This document shows positions 37,470-47,975 of a DNA stretch of 64,000 nucleotides, one piece after another. Source of the DNA: Candidatus Baltobacteraceae bacterium (GTDB taxonomy: Bacteria > Vulcanimicrobiota > Vulcanimicrobiia > Vulcanimicrobiales > Vulcanimicrobiaceae); contig DATJTX010000027.1 in assembly GCA_035502855.1 (NCBI GenBank), positions 1 through 64,000 on the forward strand, read 5' to 3'. A program made the position numbers and the translations under genes. The stretch's first letter is position 1, and the number at the start of each line of letters is the position of its first letter. The notes below the pieces were generated by a model. The model saw only the letters and a list, made by a program, of their open reading frames with translations. It searched no databases and was not told where the DNA came from.

Positions 37470-37490
37470 CGTGCGAACTCGAGTTCCACG
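37470..37490. terminator. Hairpin between convergent genes
   Basis: CGTG-C-GAAC / loop TCGA / GTTC-CACG gives an 8-bp stem with one bulge, containing the 12-bp palindrome at 37475-37486. It lies 24 bp after the stop of the small secreted gene and about 50 bp after the end of glmS. There is no U-run, so it may slow rather than end transcription from both sides. Confidence 0.35.
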
Positions 37491-37543
37491 TGGGCCTTAC
37501 GAGCAAACGATTACCGCTGACGTTCAAGCCCTGAACCGTCGCG

Positions 37544-39385
<1,842 letters not shown>

Positions 39386-39442
39386 ATGCGTCTCTTTTGA
39401 GCCTTGACCAAGGAGGCATCCAGTAGTTACCCCACCGGGGGA

Positions 39443-39718
39443 CTATTTAATGCCTTCTTTGGTCCGATGGTAACCGATCACGCCCTCGGCGATTTCGTCG
39501 AGCGCGATCGAGACCGGCTTATTGGGATTGATTTCTTCTTTGTCGACGACCAGCGGTTCGCTGGCGAAGAATTCGCGCCGGTCCGAAAACGGGAGCTGTT
39601 GGATGCGGATCCAGTTGTTCAACTGGCGTGCGCGTTTGGTCACGATGTTGACGAGGCTGAACTTCGAATCCGCGTGCTTGAGCAGCGCGTCGAGGTCGCC
39701 GAATACAGTTTTACTCAA
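39443..39718 (-). CDS. rpoZ: RNA polymerase omega subunit
   Basis: 91 residues. 'HADSKFSLVNIVTKRARQLN' is the conserved omega core. I place the start at TTG 39718, with GGGGA just upstream in the mRNA ('GGGGAAAATTTG'); TTG 39739 would add seven residues. It follows gmk by 47 bp, the classic gmk-rpoZ pair. Structural role in polymerase assembly. Confidence 0.9.
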   Translation of the reverse strand: MSKTVFGDLDALLKHADSKFSLVNIVTKRARQLNNWIRIQQLPFSDRREFFASEPLVVDKEEINPNKPVSIALDEIAEGVIGYHRTKEGIK

Positions 39719-39765
39719 ATTTTCCCCAATGTTCTTCAAAGATGCTAAGAATACGTTTGCGTTTG

Positions 39766-40449
39766 CTAGTTGTGTTCGACGTCCGCAAGCGAATCGTCGC
39801 TGTAGCGGTGAATCCGGAAGCGTTCGGCTTGCACGATCGCCAACAGATCCGCCGTGGCCTGGTCCGGCTTTCCCTGTTCGTTGATCACGATGTAATCGAA
39901 TTGCCGGATGAACTTCATCTCCTGATGCGCGATCTCGAGACGCCGCGCGATCTCCTCGTTGGTTTCGGTCCTTCGCGCGAGCAGCCGCTCGCGCAGCTGC
40001 GAGAAGCGGTCGGGCACGAGAAAGATCAACACCGCGTCGGGGTAGGCTGCCTTGACGGCGAGCGCCCCGTTGACCTCGGGTTTCATGATCACGTCGTACC
40101 CTTGGGCAAGCGTTGCTTCCATGAAATCCCCCGGCGTTCCGTAGAGGTTCCCGTTGTACTCCCGCCACTCCAAGAACCCGCCCGCCGCTTGGCGCGCCTC
40201 AAAGGCCTCCCGCGTCACGAAGAAATAATGCTCGCCCTCACGCTCGCCCGGACGCGGATCGCGCGTCGTTGCCGAGACCGAATACCGGAAGCGCGGAAGA
40301 CGATCGCGCAGGGCATCGACAAGGGTGTCTTTGCCCGCACCCGACGGCCCGGAAACGACGAACAGGAGTCCCGGGCCGGTGATCACGCGAAATCCTCGAG
40401 GAACGAAGCCGGAAGAGTTCCCAGCCGATAGGGAGGCCACCTGGTCCAT
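39766..40449 (-). CDS. gmk: Guanylate kinase
   Basis: GMP to GDP with ATP. 227 residues from ATG 40449; P-loop 'SGPSGAGKDT', GMP-binding 'SVSATTRDPRPGEREGEHYF', and the lid region 'RRTETNEEIARRL'. About 30 residues precede the P-loop, more than usual. ATG 40473 would add eight more. Its start shares the CATG at 40447-40450 with the divergent ligase gene. Confidence 0.95.
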   Translation of the reverse strand: MDQVASLSAGNSSGFVPRGFRVITGPGLLFVVSGPSGAGKDTLVDALRDRLPRFRYSVSATTRDPRPGEREGEHYFFVTREAFEARQAAGGFLEWREYNGNLYGTPGDFMEATLAQGYDVIMKPEVNGALAVKAAYPDAVLIFLVPDRFSQLRERLLARRTETNEEIARRLEIAHQEMKFIRQFDYIVINEQGKPDQATADLLAIVQAERFRIHRYSDDSLADVEHN

Positions 40450-41953
40450 GTCGTCACTCTCTTTAGCATCCATTCTTGCCGAGAGCGCATTGCGCCATCC
40501 GGCCCGCGCCGCCCTCGTCACCGGGTCGGAGACCATAACCTACGCACGGCTCTGGGAGGATGCCCGGCGCTACGCCGCCCACCTGCGTGCCCTGGGCGTA
40601 GGACCGGGCGACCGGGTCGGGATCCTGCTGCTCAATACGGTGGACTTTCCGCGCGCTTACTACGGGGTGCTGGCGTTGGGCGCGGTCGTGGTGCCCGTCC
40701 ACGCGCTCCTGACGCCCGAGGAGATCGGCTACATCCTCGCCGACGCCGGCGCCAAGGTCCTGGTCTGCGGCGGCCCGCTGAGCGGGAACGGGACGGCCGG
40801 CGCTGCGCTGGCCGGCGTGACGGTCTTCGAGGCGGCGCTGCCGCAGGATGCGCCGGTTCCTTCGCTGCTGCAGCGCGACGCCGCCGACGACGCCGTTATT
40901 CTCTACACCAGCGGGACGACCGGACGGCCCAAAGGCGCGGTCCTCTCGCAAGCCAACATCGTGCTCAACGCCGCGGCCTGCGTGAACGATCTCTTCTACG
41001 TCGTTGCCGAGGACGTGTTCCTCGCCTGCCTTCCCCTCTTCCATGCATTCGGACAAACGGTGGTGATGAACGCCGCGTTCCGCGCCGGCGCGTCGCTCGT
41101 GCTGATGCCGCGCTTCGACGGCAAGACCGCCCTCGATCTGATGCTTGCGCATGGCGTGACGGTCTTTGCCGGCGTGCCCACGATGTACATCGGGTTGCTC
41201 GAAGCCGCGAACGCGCGGGTCGAGCGGCCGCCGCTGCGCAGCGCCGTCAGCGGCGGCGCATCGCTTCCGCTGGTCGTGCTCGAGTCCTTCGAACGCGCCT
41301 TCGGCGTTCCGATCTACGAGGGATATGGGCTCTCGGAAACCTCGCCGGTTGCGAGCTTCAACCAGCGTGATTTCGGACGTAAGCCCGGCACGGTCGGCCG
41401 CGGAATCTGGGGCGTCGAGCTGGATATCGCCAAAGCCGACGTCGACGATCGCATCGAGCTGCTTGGCGCAGGCGAACTCGGCGAGATCGTGATTCGGGGA
41501 CACTGCGTGTTCAAGGGCTATCTGAACAACGCGGAGGCGACGCGCGCGGCGATCGTGGAGGGCTGGTTCCGTTCCGGCGATCTCGGAACGAAAGATGTGC
41601 AGGGCTTCATCACGATCGTCGATCGCAAGAAAGACATGATCATCCGCGGCGGGTACAACGTGTACCCGCGCGAGGTCGAGGAAGTCTTGATGCGCCACCC
41701 CGCCGTCAAACAGGTGGCAGTGCTCGGCGTGCCGCACGAAACGCACGGTGAGGAGGTGGTCGCCGTCATCGTGCGCAGCGACGAAGGCGCAAACGTCAGC
41801 GACGAGGCGATCATCGTTTGGTCACAAGAGCACCTCGCGCGCTATAAATACCCGCGGTACGTGCATTTCGTCGATGCATTTCCGCTGGGTCCGAGCGGGA
41901 AAGTGCTCAAACGAGAGCTTCGAGACAGCTTGCAGCAAAGGACGGTATCATGA
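40448..41953 (+). CDS. Long-chain fatty-acid/acyl-CoA ligase (AMP-forming)
   Basis: 501 residues. AMP-binding motif 'YTSGTTGRPKGA' (about 153-164), 'YEGYGLSETSP', 'GWFRSGDLGTKD', 'DRKKDMIIRGGYNVYPREVE' and the C-terminal catalytic Lys region 'PLGPSGKVLKREL'. It activates carboxylic acids to acyl-CoA; acyl chain length cannot be read from the sequence. Start ATG 40448 with GGGAGG about 12 bp ahead. The next gene overlaps by 4 bp (ATGA). Confidence 0.93.
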   Translation: MSSLSLASILAESALRHPARAALVTGSETITYARLWEDARRYAAHLRALGVGPGDRVGILLLNTVDFPRAYYGVLALGAVVVPVHALLTPEEIGYILADAGAKVLVCGGPLSGNGTAGAALAGVTVFEAALPQDAPVPSLLQRDAADDAVILYTSGTTGRPKGAVLSQANIVLNAAACVNDLFYVVAEDVFLACLPLFHAFGQTVVMNAAFRAGASLVLMPRFDGKTALDLMLAHGVTVFAGVPTMYIGLLEAANARVERPPLRSAVSGGASLPLVVLESFERAFGVPIYEGYGLSETSPVASFNQRDFGRKPGTVGRGIWGVELDIAKADVDDRIELLGAGELGEIVIRGHCVFKGYLNNAEATRAAIVEGWFRSGDLGTKDVQGFITIVDRKKDMIIRGGYNVYPREVEEVLMRHPAVKQVAVLGVPHETHGEEVVAVIVRSDEGANVSDEAIIVWSQEHLARYKYPRYVHFVDAFPLGPSGKVLKRELRDSLQQRTVS

Positions 41954-42267
41954 TCGACGCCACCACGACCACGCGTATCCGTTCCCTCAACGTCATCCAG
42001 CTCGCGCTGATGCTCGGCGTCCTCTACGCGCTGTTCGGCATCATCGCCGGCTTGATCGCAGGGCTCGCTGCGTCGACTGCCGGCTCGGCGTTCGGCGGAT
42101 ACGGCATGCCGAACTTCGGTGCAATCAGTATCGTGCTTTTCCCGATCTTCTACGGCGTGCTGCTCTTCATCGGCGGCTTTCTCTACGGGCTCATCGGCGG
42201 CGCGCTCTACAACCTGGTTGCGGGTTGGATCGGCGGCATCGAGATGCGGCTCGAAACGCGCGTGTAG
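41950..42267 (+). CDS. Small membrane protein
   Basis: 105 residues with two hydrophobic helices (about 17-45 and 58-92) rich in Gly and Ala, the second containing 'FLYGLIGGALYNLVAGWIGG'. The 'LYNLVAGWIGGI' ending is common in small inner-membrane proteins of unknown role. Coupled to the acyl-CoA ligase by ATGA, so possibly a lipid-linked function. Confidence 0.75.
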   Translation: MIDATTTTRIRSLNVIQLALMLGVLYALFGIIAGLIAGLAASTAGSAFGGYGMPNFGAISIVLFPIFYGVLLFIGGFLYGLIGGALYNLVAGWIGGIEMRLETRV

Positions 42268-42279
42268 CGCCTTAGACCG

Positions 42280-43656
42280 ATGGCGAGCCTGCGCACCGAC
42301 CCGGAGCTGATCGCTCGGCTCGCGGCTGAAATCGACGCGCGTTTCGCGGGATCAAAGGTTCGCGATGTGGGACGGCTGCCCGACGGGCGAACCGCGCTCG
42401 TGCTTTGGTCGCGCGGGTCGGAGCACACGCTCTGCATCGATATTTTTGCGACGCCTCCGCTCGTCACCCTCGAAGATGTCCCGCTCGCGATCGAGGGCGA
42501 ACCAGGATTCATTCGCGCGACCGGCGCGGCCTTGCGCGGCAGCAGGCTGCTGCGCGCTTCGGCGCGAAAAGGCGACCGGCTGCTGCGCCTCACGTTCGGC
42601 ACGCGCTCGCGCTTCGGCGTCGGCGACGAGAGCGACCTCTACGTCGAGCTGGTGCCGCGCTTCGGTAATATCGTGCTGGTGCGAAAAGAGCGCATCGTCG
42701 CCGCGGCAAAAGAATTTTCGCTCGCCGAGAACACCACGCGTGCGGTCGAAGTCGGGCAATCCTATGCCCTTCCGCCGCTGCCCGCGCGCGATCGCCCGAT
42801 CGGTCCGGAAAGCATCGCTCGGCACGAAAGCGTCCTCGAGTACTTGAGTGCCCACCGCGCCGATCGGGTTCGGGCCGGCGAGAGCCGCCGCGCACAAGAC
42901 CGGCGCAATGTCCTGATCAAGCGGCTGGACGCGCGCGAAAGCAAAATCCGGCGCGAGCTCCATGCGGTTGCCGAAAAGCAGCGCGCGGCCGCGGATCGCG
43001 ACGCGCTGCGCGCGCGCGGAGAGGCGATATACGCCGGACTCCACGAGGGAAGCGCGTTGGAGCAAGAGGAGGCAAAAGCCGAGGCAGCCGCGCTTTTCGC
43101 GCGCTACAAAAAGCTCGGCGCGTCGCTTGCGCACTTGGACGAGCGCGCTCGCGTGCTGCACGCTGCGCTGGAGGCGGTCGATCAGCTTCGGTGGGAAGCC
43201 GAGCGCGCCGAAGACGGAGATCTCGGCGACGTCGAGGAGGCGGTTACGCAGTTGGATCCGCGGACGCGCCGCAGCCGTGCCACGGCCCCGCGCCGCAAAC
43301 GCGCGCCGCTCGAAGTGCAAACTTCGAGCGGTTCACGCATCCTGGTCGGCCGCTCGCCCAGCGAAAACGCCGATCTCACCTTCCGCGTCGCGCGGCCTGA
43401 CGATTGGTGGTTTCACGCCCAGAACATTCCCGGCGCGCACGTCATCCTCCAGCGGCACGATCGAAGCGAACCGCCGCAGACCGATCTCGACCGTGCCGCC
43501 TCGCTTGCCGCGTTCTACTCCAAAGCCCGGAGCAGCGCCAAGGTGCCGATCGACTACACGTTGCGCAAATACGTGCGCGCCCAGCGCAACGCACCGCCGG
43601 GTTTGGTTTGGTACACGCATCCGCACACCATCATGGCCATTCCACAGCCGATTTGA
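42280..43656 (+). CDS. rqcH: RqcH/NFACT ribosome-quality-control protein, short form
   Basis: Bacterial RqcH binds stalled 50S-peptidyl-tRNA complexes and adds C-terminal Ala tails. 458 residues: NFACT-N-like region (1-170), a long coiled-coil middle (about 195-310) and an NFACT-R domain ('ADLTFRVARPDDWWFHAQN', then 'PGAHVIL'). Usual proteins have about 560-590 residues with an HhH domain between NFACT-N and the coiled coil; here residues 170-195 pass straight to the coiled coil, so the HhH appears lost. Function likely kept, details uncertain. Confidence 0.88.
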   Translation: MASLRTDPELIARLAAEIDARFAGSKVRDVGRLPDGRTALVLWSRGSEHTLCIDIFATPPLVTLEDVPLAIEGEPGFIRATGAALRGSRLLRASARKGDRLLRLTFGTRSRFGVGDESDLYVELVPRFGNIVLVRKERIVAAAKEFSLAENTTRAVEVGQSYALPPLPARDRPIGPESIARHESVLEYLSAHRADRVRAGESRRAQDRRNVLIKRLDARESKIRRELHAVAEKQRAAADRDALRARGEAIYAGLHEGSALEQEEAKAEAAALFARYKKLGASLAHLDERARVLHAALEAVDQLRWEAERAEDGDLGDVEEAVTQLDPRTRRSRATAPRRKRAPLEVQTSSGSRILVGRSPSENADLTFRVARPDDWWFHAQNIPGAHVILQRHDRSEPPQTDLDRAASLAAFYSKARSSAKVPIDYTLRKYVRAQRNAPPGLVWYTHPHTIMAIPQPI

Positions 43657-43687
43657 TCCCGCTGTCCGCTTTGTTCAGATCGAGGAA

Positions 43688-43727
43688 CCAGAGTCCGAAG
43701 TTTGCTAGCGGCAAATGAGGACTCTGG
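43688..43727. terminator. Bidirectional hairpin between rqcH and sod
   Basis: CCAGAGTCC (43688-43696) pairs fully with GGACTCTGG (43719-43727), and inside it TTTGC pairs with GCAAA around TAGCG. It lies between two convergent genes, 31 bp from the rqcH stop and 15 bp from the sod stop. No U-run is present, so it may be a Rho-independent stop of reduced form or a 3' stabiliser for both mRNAs. Confidence 0.5.
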
Positions 43728-43742
43728 TGACGAAGAGATGGA

Positions 43743-44354
43743 CTAAGCGGTCAAGCGGGATTCGCAGACGCCCCAGTCGACGTGGGCGAGAAAGGCTTCG
43801 ATGTATTTGCCTTTGTCGGCGGGCTTGTAGTCGCGCAGAAACGCGTGCTCCCACAAATCCATCACGATAACCGGCTCGCAGCCGGCGAGCTCGTTGATGT
43901 TGTGGTCGCCGATCCAGATGTTGACCAGCTGGTTCGCGTTTTGATCTTGGAAGGCGATCGCCCAGCCCACGCCGCGCATCGCGCCGATCGCGGCAAAATC
44001 TTTCCTCCAATTCTCGAACGAGCCGAAGCTCATGCCGGCGAGTTCGTACAGACGCCCGCCGCCGGGCGCCGCCTTCGGATTCTTGGTGAGGTTGTCGAAA
44101 TAATATTCGTGCAGCCTCATGCCGTTGAACTCCCACCCCAAACGTCGCACGAGTTCGGCAAAGGCGGGATCGGCGCCGCTGTTCTTGCCGCCGCTCCGCA
44201 GCTCGGTCAGCCGCTCGTTCAAAAGGTTCGTATTCTTCACGTAGCCTTCGTAGAGACCGAAATGAATCTGCAGGGTGTCGTCCGAGATACCTTGCAACCC
44301 CGAGAGATCCCACTTTTTGGGCGTGTATTGCTTTGTCGCCACTTGAGCGTTCAT
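43743..44354 (-). CDS. sodB: Superoxide dismutase [Fe/Mn]
   Basis: 203 residues from ATG 44354. Metal ligands are in place: His in 'LQIHFGLY', His in 'MRLHEYYF', Asp and His in 'VIVMDLWEHAFLRDY'. The protein has the usual Fe/Mn fold, but 'QVATKQYTPKKWDL' at the start replaces the common 'YELPPLPY' entry, placing it in a divergent branch. No export signal. Iron versus manganese cannot be told. A 14-bp palindrome at 44446-44459 lies in its 130-bp upstream gap. Confidence 0.92.
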   Translation of the reverse strand: MNAQVATKQYTPKKWDLSGLQGISDDTLQIHFGLYEGYVKNTNLLNERLTELRSGGKNSGADPAFAELVRRLGWEFNGMRLHEYYFDNLTKNPKAAPGGGRLYELAGMSFGSFENWRKDFAAIGAMRGVGWAIAFQDQNANQLVNIWIGDHNINELAGCEPVIVMDLWEHAFLRDYKPADKGKYIEAFLAHVDWGVCESRLTA

Positions 44355-44445
44355 GTGGATCAAAAACCCCGTTTCTAGCTTTTGAATGCTACCCGTTGTA
44401 AAACGCGTACCTAAACGTTAGCTGCAACGGCGCGCTTCGAGAAGG

Positions 44446-44459
44446 GGCGGGCGCCCGCC
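44446..44459. promoter_or_regulatory. Palindrome upstream of sod
   Basis: GGCGGGCGCCCGCC is a perfect 14-bp palindrome in the gap between the quinone reductase stop and the sod start. No U-run follows on either strand. It could be an operator, a stem that ends the reductase mRNA, or chance in GC-rich DNA. Confidence 0.3.
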
Positions 44460-44486
44460 TGCGCTGCTCGTTTCACCGGCACTTCC

Positions 44487-45473
44487 TTAGATATCGGGAA
44501 CGAGCACGATCTTTCCGATATGCACGCTCGATTCGAGCCGAGCGTGTGCTTCGGCCGCCTGCGAGAACGTGAAGACCGAATCGACGACCGGCACGATCGG
44601 ATCGCGCGCACCGAGCAGGGGCCAGATCTTCGCTCGCAAGCCCGCTGCGATGGCTGCTTTTTCGGCATCGGTCCTGGGCCGCAGGCTCGACCCCAAAATC
44701 GTTGCCCGGCGTTGCAACAGGTAGCGCAGATCGATCGCGGACTCCGAGCCGCCGGCGGTGGCGATGCACGCGATGCGGCCCTCGGTCGCGAGGGTCCGAA
44801 GATCGCGGTTGACGTAGTCGCCTCCGATGATGTCGAGCACCACGTCGACGCCGCGCTTGGCGGTGTACTCGAGAACCTCTTCGACGAAATCGACGCTGCG
44901 GTAATCGATTGCCGCTTCCGCGCCGATCTCGAGTGCGGCGCGGCACTTGGTCTCGGAGCCGGCGGTCGCGATGGCGCGCGCGCCCACGGCACGGGCGAAC
45001 ATGATTGCCATCGTTCCTATCCCGCTCGTGCCGCCGTGTACGAGCACGATTTCACCCTCGGCCAGGTGCGCGCGCACGAGGAGGTTGTCGTAGACCGTAA
45101 ACGCATTTTCGGGCAGCGTCGCGCCCTCGACGAACGACCATTGCGCCGGAAGCGGAAGCACTTGCCCGACCGGGACGGCGACGAATTCGCCATAGCCGCC
45201 GCCGTTGCAGAGTGCCACGACGCGATCGCCGACCGCGTATTCGTCGACGTCGGCACCCAACTGCGCGATCGTGCCGCTGACCTCCAGCCCGAGAATCGGC
45301 GACGCGCTTTTGGGCGGCGGATAGTTTCCGCGCCGCTGCAGCGTGTCCGCCCGGCTCACGCCCGCCGCTTCCGTCTCGATCAAGACTTCACCGATGCGTG
45401 GAACCGGGGCAGGCATTTGCGCGACGCGCAACACCGAGGGGTCGCCCGGCTCGTCGTACGTGACGTATCTCAT
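44487..45473 (-). CDS. NADPH:quinone oxidoreductase, zeta-crystallin type
   Basis: 328 residues of the medium-chain dehydrogenase superfamily without the zinc ligands: 'AAGVSRADTLQRRGNYPPP' opening, 'LGLEVSGTI', and NADPH-binding 'VLVHGGTSGIGTMAIMFARA'. Reduces quinones or enones. 49 bp after queA and ahead of sod, so an oxidative-stress pair with sod is possible. Confidence 0.92.
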   Translation of the reverse strand: MRYVTYDEPGDPSVLRVAQMPAPVPRIGEVLIETEAAGVSRADTLQRRGNYPPPKSASPILGLEVSGTIAQLGADVDEYAVGDRVVALCNGGGYGEFVAVPVGQVLPLPAQWSFVEGATLPENAFTVYDNLLVRAHLAEGEIVLVHGGTSGIGTMAIMFARAVGARAIATAGSETKCRAALEIGAEAAIDYRSVDFVEEVLEYTAKRGVDVVLDIIGGDYVNRDLRTLATEGRIACIATAGGSESAIDLRYLLQRRATILGSSLRPRTDAEKAAIAAGLRAKIWPLLGARDPIVPVVDSVFTFSQAAEAHARLESSVHIGKIVLVPDI

Positions 45474-45522
45474 CCTAGGGAGCCTGTGTGCGGGCCGAGG
45501 CCGCGCTCATCCTTTCCCCTGC

Positions 45523-46599
45523 TCATCCTCGCAGCGGGGGACCTTCGATGAACATCGCATCGCCGAAGGAAAAGAATCGATACCGCTGCTCGATCGCCTC
45601 GCGATAGGCTTCCAGGACGCGCTCCCGGCCGGCAAACGCGCTGACCAGCACCAGCAGTGTCGAGCGCGGCAGATGAAAGTTCGTGATTATGGCGTCGACC
45701 ACACGAAAGTCGAAACCCGGCCGGATGAAGAGCGCGGTCGAGGCCTCTTCCGCGACCAATCCCCCGTGGACGGCGGCGCTACCTTCCAGCGCGCGCACGA
45801 CCGTCGTACCTGCAGCGATCACGCGGCCGCCGCGCGAGCGAGCTCGCTCGATCGTTTCGAGCGCGAGCGGCGGAATCGTATAGCGCTCGGCGTGCATCGT
45901 GTGCTCGTCCAGACGCGCACTCTTGAGCGGGCGGAACGTCCCGAGGCCGACGTCGAGCGTCAGTTCGGCGATCGATACCCCGCCGCGCTCGATCCGTTGC
46001 AGCAATTCGGGCGTGAAGTGCAGCGATGCGGTCGGGGCGGCGACGCTGCCCGGTTCGCGTGCGAAGACGGTTTGGTAGCGTTCTTGCGCTTCGTCGGTGT
46101 CGTTGTGAATGTAGGGCGGCAGCGGCAAACGGCCTGCGCGTGACAAGAACTGCTCGAAGGGCTCGTCGAGTTCGAACTCGAGCTCACGCAGACCCTCGTC
46201 GTGCGCGGCGACGACGCGGGCGCGGGTGCGCGCATCGAAGAGAATCGCGGACTCCAGGCGCAAACGGCGCGCGGGGCGCACCAGCGCGAGCCAGCGGGTG
46301 GCGCGCGGATCGTAACGCATCGACTCGGCGGGATGCAGCAGCAGCACCTCGACCGTTCCGCCGCTTCCGGCTCGACGTCCCCACAAGCGCGCAGCGATGA
46401 CGCGCGTACGATTGAGCACCAGCACGTCGTTTGGATGGAGCAGCGAAGGCAGATCGGAGAAGATCTTGTGCTCGATGCGGTCGCGGGATAGTACCATCAG
46501 CCGGCTCGCGTCGCGCTGCTCGGCCGGACGCTGGGCGATCAGTTCCGCGGGAAGCTCGAAATCGTACGCGCAGGTTAGGGAAGCTCTGGAGGAGTCCAT
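45523..46599 (-). CDS. queA: S-adenosylmethionine:tRNA ribosyltransferase-isomerase QueA
   Basis: Penultimate step of queuosine synthesis in tRNA. 358 residues; 'YDFELPAELIAQRPAEQRDA' at the start, 'HFTPELLQRI', 'LDVGLGTFRPLK' and the C-terminal 'TNFHLPRSTLLVLVSAFAG' are QueA signatures. Length normal. Starts 13 bp after the PilZ gene, continuing the ruv operon, as queA follows ruvAB in many bacteria. Confidence 0.96.
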   Translation of the reverse strand: MDSSRASLTCAYDFELPAELIAQRPAEQRDASRLMVLSRDRIEHKIFSDLPSLLHPNDVLVLNRTRVIAARLWGRRAGSGGTVEVLLLHPAESMRYDPRATRWLALVRPARRLRLESAILFDARTRARVVAAHDEGLRELEFELDEPFEQFLSRAGRLPLPPYIHNDTDEAQERYQTVFAREPGSVAAPTASLHFTPELLQRIERGGVSIAELTLDVGLGTFRPLKSARLDEHTMHAERYTIPPLALETIERARSRGGRVIAAGTTVVRALEGSAAVHGGLVAEEASTALFIRPGFDFRVVDAIITNFHLPRSTLLVLVSAFAGRERVLEAYREAIEQRYRFFSFGDAMFIEGPPLRG

Positions 46600-46612
46600 G
46601 CGCTGGAGGAGA

Positions 46613-46990
46613 CTAGCCGCCGGTCAGGCGCGCTCGTTCGATCTCGAGGAAATTGGTCAAGCGCTTACGTTCCTCTTCGGTGGCGTCGACGATCAGCACG
46701 CCGACTTGGTACGTATCGCCCTGGAAAGCGCGAATCCACCGTACCTGACCTCGCAACGTGAGGAACGGATTGCGTTTCATCGTGAACGTATATTTGGTGC
46801 CGACGGGCAGATATTGATCTGCGATCACGCGCATGCCGGTCGGTGAGATGTCGGCCACCGCTCCGCGAAAGAGCATCGAGGAGAGCGGATCTTCGACGAC
46901 GACGTCGATATATTTGCGCAGCCGCAGCGCAAAGCGCTTGTCGCTCTCGCTCTCACCGCCGTCCGGGCGATTGGGCTGGCCTTCAGTCAT
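46613..46990 (-). CDS. PilZ-domain c-di-GMP-binding protein
   Basis: 125 residues, one PilZ domain: 'KRFALRLRKYI' supplies the RxxxR arginines and 'DISPTGMRV' the D/NxSxxG loop, both required for c-di-GMP binding. No fused output domain, so it probably works by partner binding. Overlaps spoIID by 8 bp. With cdaA in the same region the cell appears to use both c-di-AMP and c-di-GMP. Confidence 0.9.
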   Translation of the reverse strand: MTEGQPNRPDGGESESDKRFALRLRKYIDVVVEDPLSSMLFRGAVADISPTGMRVIADQYLPVGTKYTFTMKRNPFLTLRGQVRWIRAFQGDTYQVGVLIVDATEEERKRLTNFLEIERARLTGG

Positions 46991-47975
46991 GGTCGATATC
47001 GGTTCCCGGAAAATAAGAATTCAGAATCTCGGCAGGCTGGGCGCCTCGCAGTGCGAGACCTCGCGCACCCCACTGGCACATCCCGACCCCGTGCCCTAAC
47101 CCACCGCCTTCGATGGCGATGTGCCCAGCTGCTTCTGCTGCGGGTTCGAATTTCGTAATGAGCAGACTCGGCAGCACGCGCGGACCAATGCGCAATCGGA
47201 ACGTGCTGCCCTTGACGGGAAGCGACCAATCCGTACCTGCGAGCACGATCGTTCGTGCTCTGCCGCTGGGGTCGCGCGTTCCTTCGCTCAGCGACTGCAA
47301 CGATCCGAGCGGCGCGATTTCGTTCGCGAACGCCGATGCGACGGAGGTCAGATCCAGCGTACGATTCCAGCGATAATAGGGCGAATCCGTACACGTCGTG
47401 CAGACGACGCCGCCGAGATACGGGATCGGCGCCCCGCCCCAGGCGTCGCTCGCCGACTCCGTATGCCCGCCGCAGCACGAACTGTACATGACGCGCGCGA
47501 AGTTCGCACCATACCGTAAGACCAGTCCGGCGCTTGCATCGACCGCGGCGCGGGCAGCCGGACTCTCCTGTGCGACGCCGCCGTAGACTTGATCGAGTTC
47601 GGACGGAACGACGTCGTAGCCTCGCGCCGGATTGCTGCGCTGCAGCACATAGGTGCGGGCGCAGATCGCTTGAGCTTGCAGCGCGGCATCCGGCCATCCG
47701 GGTGTCATCTCGCGCGGCACGACGCTGTACAGATACTCTTCGAGACGCAGCGTATTCACGATCGATCCACCGGGAAGGCGTGAATACGTGCCGCGATAGG
47801 TCTGCCCGTTGAAGGCAAAGCTGCCCGGAGATGCGCTCCGTACCACGCCGGGACCGAGCAACACGCGCAGCTCCTGCGCGTTCGCGTTCATTGCCGGATC
47901 GAATTCGTCGGCGCGTGCGCGGGCCGTTGCGGCCGCCGCGAGTGCGGCACAAACGAACGCGCGGCGCGTGATCAC
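46983..47975 (-). CDS. spoIID: SpoIID/LytB-domain protein
   Basis: 330 residues. Signal peptide 1-22 ('AFVCAALAAAATARARA'), then a SpoIID domain: 'GTYSRLPGG', 'LEEYLYSVVPREMTPGWPDA' (catalytic Glu), 'ALQAQAICARTYVL' and 'GHGVGMCQWGARGLA'. Family members are lytic transglycosylases acting on denuded glycan. Outside spore formers they occur in cyanobacteria and relatives. No sporulation genes are seen here. Overlaps ruvB by 4 bp. Confidence 0.93.
   Translation of the reverse strand: MITRRAFVCAALAAAATARARADEFDPAMNANAQELRVLLGPGVVRSASPGSFAFNGQTYRGTYSRLPGGSIVNTLRLEEYLYSVVPREMTPGWPDAALQAQAICARTYVLQRSNPARGYDVVPSELDQVYGGVAQESPAARAAVDASAGLVLRYGANFARVMYSSCCGGHTESASDAWGGAPIPYLGGVVCTTCTDSPYYRWNRTLDLTSVASAFANEIAPLGSLQSLSEGTRDPSGRARTIVLAGTDWSLPVKGSTFRLRIGPRVLPSLLITKFEPAAEAAGHIAIEGGGLGHGVGMCQWGARGLALRGAQPAEILNSYFPGTDIDHD

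Noticed and set aside
39386-39442. glmS ribozyme upstream of glmS
   Set aside because: The gap to rpoZ is 57 bp, too short for the ribozyme, and no core sequence is seen.
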